Below the pieces are notes generated by a model. The model saw only the letters and a program-made list of their open reading frames with translations, was not told where the DNA came from and did no database searches. The position numbers were made by a program, and so were the translations under genes. From assembly GCA_963809695.1 (NCBI GenBank), contig CAWEKI010000010.1, positions 1 through 64,000 of the forward strand: a stretch of DNA of 64,000 nt, given 5' to 3'. Origin of the DNA: JAGDMJ01 sp963809695. GTDB lineage: Bacteria > Bacteroidota > Ignavibacteria > UBA10030 > UBA6906. This document shows, piece after piece, positions 44,303 through 52,213 of this stretch (position 1 is its first letter; every line of letters begins with the position of its first letter).

Positions 44303-44713
44303 CTAGTGCGGGAGTTTGTCGTAGAGTAATCCATATACCAGCGCTCCCCCGAAGGCGCTGAGCAGCGAAAGAAAGAATGCCGCGTTGCCGCTTCCCACCA
44401 GCGCATAGAGTGGCCCCGGGCAGGCACCTGTGAGTGCCCACCCGACACCAAACAGGAACCCCCCTATAACAGTTCCCTTCCCCAGCACGGTCCGCTCAAC
44501 AGCAATCGGCTTGCCTCCGACCGCGTGAACCCTCAGCTTTCGCAGAAGCATCATTGCGAGCGCGCCTACGACGATTGCCGAGCCGATGACCCCGTACATG
44601 TGGAAGGAGTCAAAGCGGAACATTTCCTGGATGCGGAACCACGATATCACCTCACCATTGGTCAATACTACGCCAAAGAAGATGCCGAGCAGGAGCACGA
44701 CGAGGTACAACAT
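44303..44713 (-). CDS. YeeE/YedE transporter, C-terminal half (DUF6691 type)
   Basis: A 136-residue membrane protein with four helices, equal to half of a YeeE/TsuA thiosulfate transporter. It carries the key motif GWALTGACPGPLYALVGSG, whose Cys binds the transported sulfur anion in TsuA. The other half is encoded 10 bp upstream. The two would assemble as one transporter, a split arrangement known in many bacteria. Confidence 0.85.
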   Translation of the reverse strand: MLYLVVLLLGIFFGVVLTNGEVISWFRIQEMFRFDSFHMYGVIGSAIVVGALAMMLLRKLRVHAVGGKPIAVERTVLGKGTVIGGFLFGVGWALTGACPGPLYALVGSGNAAFFLSLLSAFGGALVYGLLYDKLPH

Positions 44714-44723
44714 GACACGCCTT

Positions 44724-45284
44724 TCACAATGCGAGAATGTGTGGAAGAAGCACATCTGTGGCAAAGAGCCCGCCAGCGAAGAAGCAGAGCGTTGCGATGG
44801 CCGATGCCGGCTGGAGTGTTGCGATGCCGTGGATCGAATGGCCGGCTGTGCATCCCCCCGCATAGCGGGTGCCGAAGCCAATAAGGAACCCGCCTCCCAC
44901 AGTGAGGAGAAGACCGCGGAGCGTGATCACCGAACGCCAGGAGAACAGGTCTGCAGGCACAAGCGAGGAAAAGTCCCTGACACCAAGCGTTGACAGGACG
45001 GACAGTGTATGTGCTGAGATCTGTCCTTCGGCCGGTATAGCGAGGGTTCCACGGGCAAGGAATGCGCCGATGGCAATCCCGGCGACAAACACCAGCCGCC
45101 AGCGATGTTCTTTCCAGTTGTATTGGAAATAGGGGACTCCGGGCCGCAAGCAGGCGGCACAAATGTCCCGAAAAGTCGAGGAGATGCCGAAATGCCTGTT
45201 CAGCAGCAGATAAAACACCGGGACATAGAGTCCAATAAGAGGCCCGGTGATGTACCAGGGCCAGAATGAGGAAAAACTATCCAT
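44724..45284 (-). CDS. YeeE/YedE transporter, N-terminal half
   Basis: A 186-residue membrane protein with five or so helices and the matching motif GTRYAGGCTAGHSIHGIATL, again with the conserved Cys. The AAGGGAGAG ribosome site is excellent. A loop with CAACLRPGVPYFQYNW is unusual for the family and may bind a partner. First gene of the operon YeeE-N, YeeE-C, DsrE; divergent from the Tat-exported DsrE gene, so the 45285-45473 region is a shared promoter. Confidence 0.85.
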   Translation of the reverse strand: MDSFSSFWPWYITGPLIGLYVPVFYLLLNRHFGISSTFRDICAACLRPGVPYFQYNWKEHRWRLVFVAGIAIGAFLARGTLAIPAEGQISAHTLSVLSTLGVRDFSSLVPADLFSWRSVITLRGLLLTVGGGFLIGFGTRYAGGCTAGHSIHGIATLQPASAIATLCFFAGGLFATDVLLPHILAL

Positions 45285-45473
45285 GATCTCTCCCTTGTAT
45301 GGATCATTTACCGTATAAAACCGTGGGCACCCCCCAGAAGTTTCTCCATGCAGGGTCATGTACTATTCTAGCTATTTCCATCGGGCAAGGAACCTATCTC
45401 CCTTCCTATTAGTTACTCTCTCAAGCAGATTCTTCGCAATCAACAGATTCATCACAATCACGGAGGAGTAGCT

Positions 45474-46157
45474 ATGCTCACCAAAGCAGGTAGTACGATT
45501 CACCGACGGGGTTTTTTGGGCGCTCTTGTGGCGACCGGTGCTATTGGGCTTAGTAATTTGACACCATTCCGGCTAAATGCGATGCAGGATCAGGGGATGG
45601 GCAAAACCGACACCTCCGGCTTCGACGAATGGCTCAATAAGATCAAAGGAAAACATCGCCAGGTGTTCGACTCGCCACATCATGTAGGTGGGCTTCCCCT
45701 AGCGTGGACACGGGTTTTCCTGATGACCAACCAGGCCGCGGGTGCGTCTGCGGATGAAGTCCAGGCTGTGCTTGTTCTTCGGCATGAATCGATCCCCTTG
45801 GCGATGGACAGTGCGCTCTGGAAGAAATACAACTTCAGCAAAGTGTTCAACGTGGTCGATGGAGAGTCAAAAAAGCCGATCACGCAAAACATCTTCTGGC
45901 AGCCAAAGCAAGGAACCCTTCCGCTTCCCGGGATGGGCATCGATGAACTCATGAAGGACGGTGTCCTCTTCGGTGTCTGTGACATGGCGATGACTGTCTA
46001 CAGCATGGGAGTCGCCAAAAAGATGAATATGAAAGCGGAAGAAGTGAAGAAGGAGTGGGTCGCAGGAGTTCTGCCCGGGATACAGATCGTCCCGTCGGGA
46101 GTGCTGGCCGTGAACCGCGCCCAGGAGCATTCCTGCACCTACTGCTTCGCCGGATAG
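45474..46157 (+). CDS. Tat-exported DsrE-family protein
   Basis: A 227-residue protein with a twin-arginine leader (HRRGFLGALVATGAIGLS). The domain has FLMTNQAAGASADEVQAVLV, a GVCDMAMTVYSMG segment with a Cys at the DsrE active position, and a C-terminal tail ending SCTYCFAG. The extra C-terminal CxxC is not standard for DsrE and may bind a metal or sulfur. GGAGGAG lies before the ATG. Divergent from the YeeE/DsrE operon and 3 bp from the convergent cytochrome gene. Confidence 0.78.
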   Translation: MLTKAGSTIHRRGFLGALVATGAIGLSNLTPFRLNAMQDQGMGKTDTSGFDEWLNKIKGKHRQVFDSPHHVGGLPLAWTRVFLMTNQAAGASADEVQAVLVLRHESIPLAMDSALWKKYNFSKVFNVVDGESKKPITQNIFWQPKQGTLPLPGMGIDELMKDGVLFGVCDMAMTVYSMGVAKKMNMKAEEVKKEWVAGVLPGIQIVPSGVLAVNRAQEHSCTYCFAG

Positions 46158-46160
46158 AGG

Positions 46161-47114
46161 TCAGCGGCGCTTCGTGTAGTAGACGGCGTCCTCAGGAACC
46201 GGGGTGACGAGATAGTCTCGGTCCTTGAACGGGTAGACCGGTCGGGGTTTTGAATTGATGAACGCGGCGATCTGCTGCGCTTCTTCATCCGAAAGGCTCC
46301 CTGGGTTCAGGTACGGCATTGCGTAGCGGATGATTCCCGCAAGCGTGTAGACGCGCGCGGCGCCCGCGCCGTCGTTCCACGACCCTGGACCCCAGAGCGG
46401 CCCGGCCTTCTTGTCGCCGATCGACACACCCTGACCGTCCTTGCCGTGACACTGTTTGCAGTTCTTCATGTAAAGGGCGTTGCCCCGGCTCGGGTTCAGC
46501 TTGCTCAAAGGAATCCGATGCTCCGGGGCAATTTCATTCTGTCCGCGCCAGGGAAGCTTCGATCCGCGTGGAAACCCCTCAGAAAGCCAGGAAATGTAGG
46601 CAGCCAGAGCGATCACCTCTTTTGATTCCGAGTGGGGAAGAGAGGAGTCGCCTTGCACGCCGACCGTCTGATGCAATGCGCCGGTCGCATTTTCGCTCCG
46701 CAGAAAGCAACTGATGATCCTGTCTTCGAGCGTGAAGGTCCGGCCTTCACGTTTGTTATATTCCGGAAAAACGCTGGCGATTCCGACCAGGGGCATCCCT
46801 CGTTCGCGCTGGCCGGCATTCAGGTGACAATTGCCACATGAGACTTTATTCCCGCTGAACTGCGGGGCCTCTCTGGGCGTCGCCACAAACAGCTTGTACC
46901 CGCGGCGGACGAGCTCGGTCCTGGGTGAGGCCTGAAGCGTGGAGTCTTCGAGAGGGTTCCTCGGAAGGGTCCATGCTGTCACCATAGTCGATGTCGCCGG
47001 CACCAGAACCCCGTAGCGGTATTCTTCGGCTTTCTGCGCGCTCCCCGATGTGAGGGTTACAGAACATAAAATCGCGAGAAGTTGAAGGATCATCGTTTTC
47101 GCGGCGTTTGGCAT
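46161..47114 (-). CDS. Diheme c-type cytochrome, TsdA-like (thiosulfate dehydrogenase)
   Basis: A 317-residue exported protein (signal TMILQLLAILCSVTLTSGS) with two heme sites, SCGNCH and CKQCH. Between them lies LEDRIISCFLRSENATG, matching the TsdA segment whose Cys is the axial ligand of heme 1. TsdA oxidises thiosulfate to tetrathionate or runs the reverse. ATG 47114 has GGGAGGT eight bases upstream. The neighbouring YeeE and DsrE genes strengthen the thiosulfate assignment; the direction of reaction is not evident. Confidence 0.78.
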   Translation of the reverse strand: MPNAAKTMILQLLAILCSVTLTSGSAQKAEEYRYGVLVPATSTMVTAWTLPRNPLEDSTLQASPRTELVRRGYKLFVATPREAPQFSGNKVSCGNCHLNAGQRERGMPLVGIASVFPEYNKREGRTFTLEDRIISCFLRSENATGALHQTVGVQGDSSLPHSESKEVIALAAYISWLSEGFPRGSKLPWRGQNEIAPEHRIPLSKLNPSRGNALYMKNCKQCHGKDGQGVSIGDKKAGPLWGPGSWNDGAGAARVYTLAGIIRYAMPYLNPGSLSDEEAQQIAAFINSKPRPVYPFKDRDYLVTPVPEDAVYYTKRR

Positions 47115-47186
47115 ACCGATCGTGACCTCCCCTGGCAAAGCATCCACTAGTAGTCACCCGTAGAACACATCGGTGCGGACGGGAGT

Positions 47187-48536
47187 TCACAACTTCAAAG
47201 TGAACGTCGTTCCATCGCCTTCGCTTGATCGACACGCAATCGTGCCTCCGTGCATGCGCATGATCTCTCGCGACAGGCTCAACCCGATGCCGGAGCCATC
47301 CTCCTTCGTCGTGAAGAACGGTATGAAAATTCGCGGCTGAATCTCGATCGGAATTCCCGGCCCGTTGTCTGTTACTTCAATGCGAACGTGCCCTGTGCCG
47401 TCGGCACGAGCAGCTAACCCCAGTTTCTTTTCGGACTGATTTGACATAGATTGGATGGCATTCCGGATGAGGTTGATCAGGACCTGTTCGATGAGATCCG
47501 GATCGGCAGTCAATTCGAGACCTTCGGGTTCGACGCTCGTACTATAAGTGATCCGATTTTCGACAACCTGCGGCTGCATCAGCCTCTGCACACGAGAGAA
47601 GATCTCCTTCACGGTCAGCAACTGAAACGTCGGCTTCGGTAGGCGCGTCAGGTTGCGATAGGCGTCGACGAAATGGAGCAATCCCTGGCTCCGTTTTTCG
47701 ATGGTCCCGACAGCTTCCCGGATGTCGTCAATAGTTTCCTTCGGCAGGTCTTGATGGCGGTTCTCCGGAGACGAGGACAGCAATTCGTGGGCCGTCGAGG
47801 CCAGCGAGGAGATCGGTGTAATGGAATTCATGATCTCATGTGTGAGCACACGGATCAGATTCCGCCACGCCTCCATTTCCTTCTCCTCGAGTTCCGATCC
47901 GATGTTTTGTATCGAAACGAGAGTAAAGTGTTGCTCGCCCAGCCGGTATTCGGTGGCATAGATGGCGAGCTGCAACGTTTCACCGTCCCGTTCACACTTG
48001 ATCAGAACCTTGTCGCCCGACTTCATGTGGAAGAGGGTATCAACGAGCTTCCGGTCAAGAGTGGCGAGAGACGTGATATTCGCGAGGTGGTGGGTTTGCA
48101 GGAGTCTTTTGGCGGCAGTATTCATGAGCCCGACCTCACCGTCGCTCCGAAACGAGATCAGTCCAAAACCCACATGCTGTATCACCGTTTGCAGCGACTG
48201 GTAGTGCTCTTCCGAGAGGCTGCGGGCTTTGCGGAACTCGTCAGTTACGTCCGTTAGAGCCGCGTGCAGTTCATCAAACGATCTCCCTTGCCCCTGGAGG
48301 GAAGAAGCTGATAGGAAATCACCGTGTTTTACGAATCGGAAGAATCGTGCGACAGCTTCATTCGACCTCTCGACGAATCGGATGACCGACACAATCTGCA
48401 TAACGATGAACACGCCGATGAGTGCCGCCGTAATATAGAATGTCGTACGGGTGAGAAGCCACATCTCCAGGGCGATGGAGAGGGAGAGCACGATGACGCG
48501 AACGACTGCGTTGATGCGGAAGTTTCTAGAGACCAT
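47187..48536 (-). CDS. Sensor histidine kinase with PAS domain
   Basis: A 449-residue membrane kinase of the NtrB/NtrY type. Two N-terminal helices (about 12-50) have almost no external loop, so sensing is probably in or below the membrane. A PAS-like domain (about 105-215, VIQHVGFGLISFRSDGEVGL) leads to the H box LTHEIMNSITPIS, the N box NLIRNAIQSM and G boxes VTDNGPGIP and GSGIGLSLS. It overlaps the response-regulator gene by 11 bases and is probably its partner. Confidence 0.9.
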   Translation of the reverse strand: MVSRNFRINAVVRVIVLSLSIALEMWLLTRTTFYITAALIGVFIVMQIVSVIRFVERSNEAVARFFRFVKHGDFLSASSLQGQGRSFDELHAALTDVTDEFRKARSLSEEHYQSLQTVIQHVGFGLISFRSDGEVGLMNTAAKRLLQTHHLANITSLATLDRKLVDTLFHMKSGDKVLIKCERDGETLQLAIYATEYRLGEQHFTLVSIQNIGSELEEKEMEAWRNLIRVLTHEIMNSITPISSLASTAHELLSSSPENRHQDLPKETIDDIREAVGTIEKRSQGLLHFVDAYRNLTRLPKPTFQLLTVKEIFSRVQRLMQPQVVENRITYSTSVEPEGLELTADPDLIEQVLINLIRNAIQSMSNQSEKKLGLAARADGTGHVRIEVTDNGPGIPIEIQPRIFIPFFTTKEDGSGIGLSLSREIMRMHGGTIACRSSEGDGTTFTLKL

Positions 48537-49905
48537 GCTTTTCGAGCCTTCGATAGAGTGCGGCGCGCGTGAGGCCCAGTTCCTTTGCCGCCTGGGTCAC
48601 ATTGCCGTTGTGTTTGGCCAACACCCTCCGGATCAAGGATTTCTCAGCGGTTTCCAGATTGAAGTTCTCAGGTGCAACGCCCTCCGCTTCGGGTTGCCCA
48701 CGAGGAGAGAGAAGGAAATCGGACGGCTGCAGGATCGGTTCAGTGGCCATGATAACAGCCCGCTCCATAGCGTGCTGAAGTTCCCGTACATTGCCCGGCC
48801 ACGCGTATCGTTCGAGTTTCGCCAGCGTTCCGCCGGCTATCGTGAGTCCGGTCCGCTGATATTTCTTCGAGTAGATATCGAGGTAATGCTGAGCCAGGAG
48901 CGGGACATCCCCGGTCCGTTCCCGAAGCGGGGGGAGGCTGATCTCGACGGTATTGATCCGGTAGAGGAGGTCTTCCCGGAATTGCCTCCGGGATGCCTGT
49001 TCCTTGACGGGTTTGTTCGTGGCGCAAATAAGGCGAATGTCAACAGGCTTTGGTTTGTTGGAACCGACACGCGTGACCTGTCGGCCGTCCAGAACGGTCA
49101 AAAGCTTCGCCTGAGATGAGAGAGAAAGATTCCCGATCTCATCCAGGAAAAGGGTTCCCCCGGAGGCTATCTCAAACCTCCCGGCTCTCTCCTCATGCGC
49201 ATCCGTGAAAGCCCCTTTCGTGTGTCCGAACAGTTCGCTCTCGAAAAGGCTCTCGGAAATAGCCCCCATATCCACACTTACAAAGACTGCCCGGCACCGA
49301 TGGCTCTGTCGGTGGATCTCGCGGGCGACAAGCTCTTTTCCCGTGCCGTTCTCGCCGAGGATCAGGACGTTTGCATCGGTGCACGCAACCTTCCGGATTA
49401 TGGCGAAGACGTCCTTTATGGCGGGGGAGTTTCCGATGAACCCCTGGAATTGTTGGTCCAGGTCGGCGTTCAACTGCTGCTGCTGGGATCGGAGTTGTTC
49501 CACTTCGTCGCGCGATTGCCGTAAGCGCATGGCGGCGGAGAGGGTGGCCAGAAGTTTTTCATTCTGCCATGGCTTCACGATGAAGTCGACGGCCCCCGCC
49601 TTGATCGCGCGAACAGCCATCTCGACATCACCATAGGCGGTGATCAGTACCACAACGGCCGAGGGTTCGTCCTGGAGAATCCGATCGAGCCAGTAGAATC
49701 CCTCCCGGCCGCTGCTCACGTCCCGGGTGTAGTTCATGTCGAGGAGAATGATGTCGTAGCTTTCATTCTTCATGAGCGCCGGGAGAACATTCGGGTCCTT
49801 TTCCGTATGAACCAGCGTCGCGTGCTGCTTCAGAAAGAGGCGGGCTGCAAGGAGAACATCCTCATTGTCATCGATAACGAGGATCTTGCCAAGGGATTTG
49901 GGCAT
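48526..49905 (-). CDS. Sigma-54-dependent response regulator (NtrC family)
   Basis: A 459-residue activator: receiver domain (VIDDNED, phosphoacceptor in IILLDMN, LITAYGDVE), AAA+ domain with Walker A GENGTGKE and Walker B TLFLDEIGN, and a Fis-type HTH (GNVTQAAKELGLTRAALYRR). The sigma-54 contact loop reads GAFTDA where GAFTGA is standard; this variant occurs in Bacteroidota members. ATG 49905 starts just before the receiver. It is divergent from the exporter operon and probably activates it from the site at 50010-50026. Confidence 0.92.
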   Translation of the reverse strand: MPKSLGKILVIDDNEDVLLAARLFLKQHATLVHTEKDPNVLPALMKNESYDIILLDMNYTRDVSSGREGFYWLDRILQDEPSAVVVLITAYGDVEMAVRAIKAGAVDFIVKPWQNEKLLATLSAAMRLRQSRDEVEQLRSQQQQLNADLDQQFQGFIGNSPAIKDVFAIIRKVACTDANVLILGENGTGKELVAREIHRQSHRCRAVFVSVDMGAISESLFESELFGHTKGAFTDAHEERAGRFEIASGGTLFLDEIGNLSLSSQAKLLTVLDGRQVTRVGSNKPKPVDIRLICATNKPVKEQASRRQFREDLLYRINTVEISLPPLRERTGDVPLLAQHYLDIYSKKYQRTGLTIAGGTLAKLERYAWPGNVRELQHAMERAVIMATEPILQPSDFLLSPRGQPEAEGVAPENFNLETAEKSLIRRVLAKHNGNVTQAAKELGLTRAALYRRLEKHGL

Positions 49906-50009
49906 AACGGGAGCCGATATCTGTTCGAATCCGGACAGCGAGTGTATCATTGGCGGACACCCGCCTTCCAAGAAACCAAAAATAAAAGACAATTTCTACA
50001 GGAATCGAG

Positions 50010-50026
50010 TTGGCCCGGTTCTTGTC
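50010..50026 (+). promoter_or_regulatory. Candidate sigma-54 (-24/-12) promoter
   Basis: TTGGCCCGGTTCTTGTC fits the TTGGCACG-N4-TTGCA pattern with the right spacing; the -12 element has TTGT, not TTGC. It is 32 bases upstream of the adaptor start and lies between the sigma-54 activator gene and the export operon. Confidence 0.55.
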
Positions 50027-50057
50027 CTTTGTCCAGCCAACTGACGGGGATGCGCAA

Positions 50058-51356
50058 ATGATCACAGAACTGAAGCCTGTTGCCGACCTGGTCCTCGGAG
50101 GAATGGACCGAAAGATCGAGAAGCGATTCTGGACCTCCCGTACTATAGGGTTGCTTTCCTTTGGACTATGTGGACTCGTTCTGCTCGTGTACTTCATATT
50201 CCTTGCGGATGGCAGTTCCCGGCTCCATGTTGAGGCTAGCCGGCTAACTATCTCCACCGTCTCCAGCGGGGTGTTTCAGGAATTCATTCCGGTTACAGGG
50301 TCACTCCTTCCGCTGGAAACGTTCTTCCTTGACGCAGTGGATGGGGGGCGGGTGGAATGCAAGTACATCGATGCCGGGGCAATGGTAAAGAAGGGGGATC
50401 CGATTCTCAAGCTCACTAATGCCAACCTGCAATTGGACGTCATGTACCGTGAAGCGTTATCGTATGAACAGATCAACAACGCCCGAAACACTCGTATCGC
50501 GATCGAACAGAACAGCATAGCCGTGCAGGGACAGGTCGCGGACGTCGAATATCAGCTTCAACATGCCCAGCGTGTCTATCGCCGCGACTCCGTGCTGGCG
50601 ATGAAGGGGATGCTCTCGGATATGGAATTCAAACAATCCCGCGACGATTACGCGTACTGGCTGCGACGAAGGGAGATCGCCCGCGAAAGCGCCGTGCAGG
50701 ATTCCCTCCTGAGGGTCCAACAATTGGGACAATTGAACGCATCCGTGCGGCGGCTCCAGGCGAATCTTGACATGATCAAGCAGAATCTCGATGGGCTCAT
50801 TGTCCGTGCGCCCATCAGCGGGCAACTCAGCTCCCTGAGCGTGGAGATCGGACAGTCAAAGGGTCCTGGCGAGCGGCTAGGCCAGATCGACGTGCTCGGG
50901 AGTTATAAGGTAAGGGCGGGCATTGATGAATTCTATATTTCACGCGTCGGGGCAGGGCAAGCGGGTGAGTTTGAATTCTCAGGCCGCGAGCACAAGGTGA
51001 CGATCAGCAAGGTCTTCCCCGAGGTCCGCGAGGGGAAATTCGAGGTCGATATGGTGTTCGCAGGTGCACCTCCGGATGGAATTCGGCGGGGACAAACCGT
51101 GCAAGTGCGGTTGGCGATGGGAGATTCTGCCGAAGCGATGTTCATTCCTCGCGGGGCGTTCTACCAGAGTACCGGAGGCCGCTGGGTTTACGTGGTCGAT
51201 AAGTCCGGGACTGTAGCGGTGAAGCGTGCCGTGACATTCGGGAGACAGAACCCGATGATGATCGAGGTCCTGGCCGGGCTGCAACCCGGAGAGCAGGTGG
51301 TCACATCGAGCTATGATACGTTCGGTGACAACGACAAGCTTGTGCTACAACAATAA
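50058..51356 (+). CDS. MacA/HlyD-like periplasmic adaptor
   Basis: A 432-residue membrane-fusion protein. One N-terminal membrane helix (IGLLSFGLCGLVLLVYFIF) follows a ~35-residue cytoplasmic start. The first lipoyl half is around AGAMVKKGDPILKL; a long coiled-coil hairpin follows (about 140-245); then the second lipoyl half LDGLIVRAPISGQLSSLSV and barrel/proximal domains. It would couple the FtsX-type permease to an outer-membrane duct. The start at 50058 lies downstream of the sigma-54 site. First gene of a three-gene operon. Confidence 0.87.
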   Translation: MITELKPVADLVLGGMDRKIEKRFWTSRTIGLLSFGLCGLVLLVYFIFLADGSSRLHVEASRLTISTVSSGVFQEFIPVTGSLLPLETFFLDAVDGGRVECKYIDAGAMVKKGDPILKLTNANLQLDVMYREALSYEQINNARNTRIAIEQNSIAVQGQVADVEYQLQHAQRVYRRDSVLAMKGMLSDMEFKQSRDDYAYWLRRREIARESAVQDSLLRVQQLGQLNASVRRLQANLDMIKQNLDGLIVRAPISGQLSSLSVEIGQSKGPGERLGQIDVLGSYKVRAGIDEFYISRVGAGQAGEFEFSGREHKVTISKVFPEVREGKFEVDMVFAGAPPDGIRRGQTVQVRLAMGDSAEAMFIPRGAFYQSTGGRWVYVVDKSGTVAVKRAVTFGRQNPMMIEVLAGLQPGEQVVTSSYDTFGDNDKLVLQQ

Positions 51357-51372
51357 CCAGAGGGAGCAACGT

Positions 51373-52062
51373 ATGATCAGAACGGAAAGCTTAACCAAGA
51401 TGTTTCGGACGGAAGAGATCGAGACGAGTGCCTTGCACAATGTGACGCTCGGGATACAGAACGGGGAGTTCGTCGCGGTCATGGGTCCATCGGGGTGCGG
51501 CAAATCAACCCTGCTCAACATCCTCGGCTTGCTGGATTCTCCGAGCCAGGGACGCTACTACTTTCTCGGACAGGACGTGTCCCGATCGTCTGAGCGTCAG
51601 CGCGCCAACATCCGGAAAGCGAATATCGGGTTCGTGTTCCAGAGCTTCAATCTGGTTGATGAGCTCACCGTGTTCGAGAATGTCGAGCTGCCTCTCTCGT
51701 ATCTGGGGATATCGTCCATGGACCGGGAACGGCGCGTCTGTGATGCCCTGGAACATATGGGCATCATCCATCGTAGGAATCATTTCCCGCAACAGCTCTC
51801 TGGCGGACAACAGCAGCGGGTTGCCATCGCGCGCGCCATCATCGCGAAGCCGAAGCTTATCCTTGCCGATGAGCCGACAGGAAATCTGGACTCAGCCCAC
51901 GGGGCCGAGGTCATGCGGCTTCTCGGCGAACTGAACGACAGCGGGACCACGATCATCATGGTCACACACTCAGCACATGATGCCGAGTACGCGCATCGCA
52001 TTGTCCACTTGTTTGACGGTCACGTCGTGTCGGAGAACTTTACGAAAGGGATGGTGAATTAG
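51373..52062 (+). CDS. ABC transporter ATP-binding protein (MacB/LolD type)
   Basis: A 229-residue ATPase with Walker A GPSGCGKST, Q-loop FVFQSFNLVDELTV, signature LSGGQQQR, Walker B LILADEPTGNLD and His-switch VTHSAHD. GNLDSxxG is typical of MacB/LolD/FtsE ATPases. GAGGGAGC precedes the ATG and it starts 16 bases after the adaptor. It would power the FtsX-type permease encoded next, across two hairpins. Confidence 0.93.
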   Translation: MIRTESLTKMFRTEEIETSALHNVTLGIQNGEFVAVMGPSGCGKSTLLNILGLLDSPSQGRYYFLGQDVSRSSERQRANIRKANIGFVFQSFNLVDELTVFENVELPLSYLGISSMDRERRVCDALEHMGIIHRRNHFPQQLSGGQQQRVAIARAIIAKPKLILADEPTGNLDSAHGAEVMRLLGELNDSGTTIIMVTHSAHDAEYAHRIVHLFDGHVVSENFTKGMVN

Positions 52063-52119
52063 TGCCCTATCAACTTCATCCGCCTGCTTGTTTGCGGCAG
52101 ATGAAGTTGAGAGGGCACT
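52061..52119. repeat. Long hairpin 1 (20-bp stem, one mismatch)
   Basis: AGTGCCCTATCAACTTCATC (52061-52080) pairs with 52100-52119 except for one base; a short CCGC/GCGG pairing lies inside the loop. The left arm begins at the stop codon of the ATPase gene. Confidence 0.8.
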
Positions 52120-52147
52120 GCTTCAACAGTTGCATCCAGTTCCCCGC

Positions 52148-52209
52148 AGTGCCACTTCAATTTATCCGGCATTGCGGAAAAAACCTACATAATAAATTGA
52201 AGTGGCACT
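52148..52209. repeat. Long hairpin 2 (perfect 18-bp stem)
   Basis: AGTGCCACTTCAATTTAT (52148-52165) pairs perfectly with 52192-52209, around a 26-base loop. The right arm ends 4 bases before the permease ATG and would hide its ribosome site. It shares AGTGCC...GGCACT ends with hairpin 1. Confidence 0.8.
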
Positions 52210-52213
52210 AACC

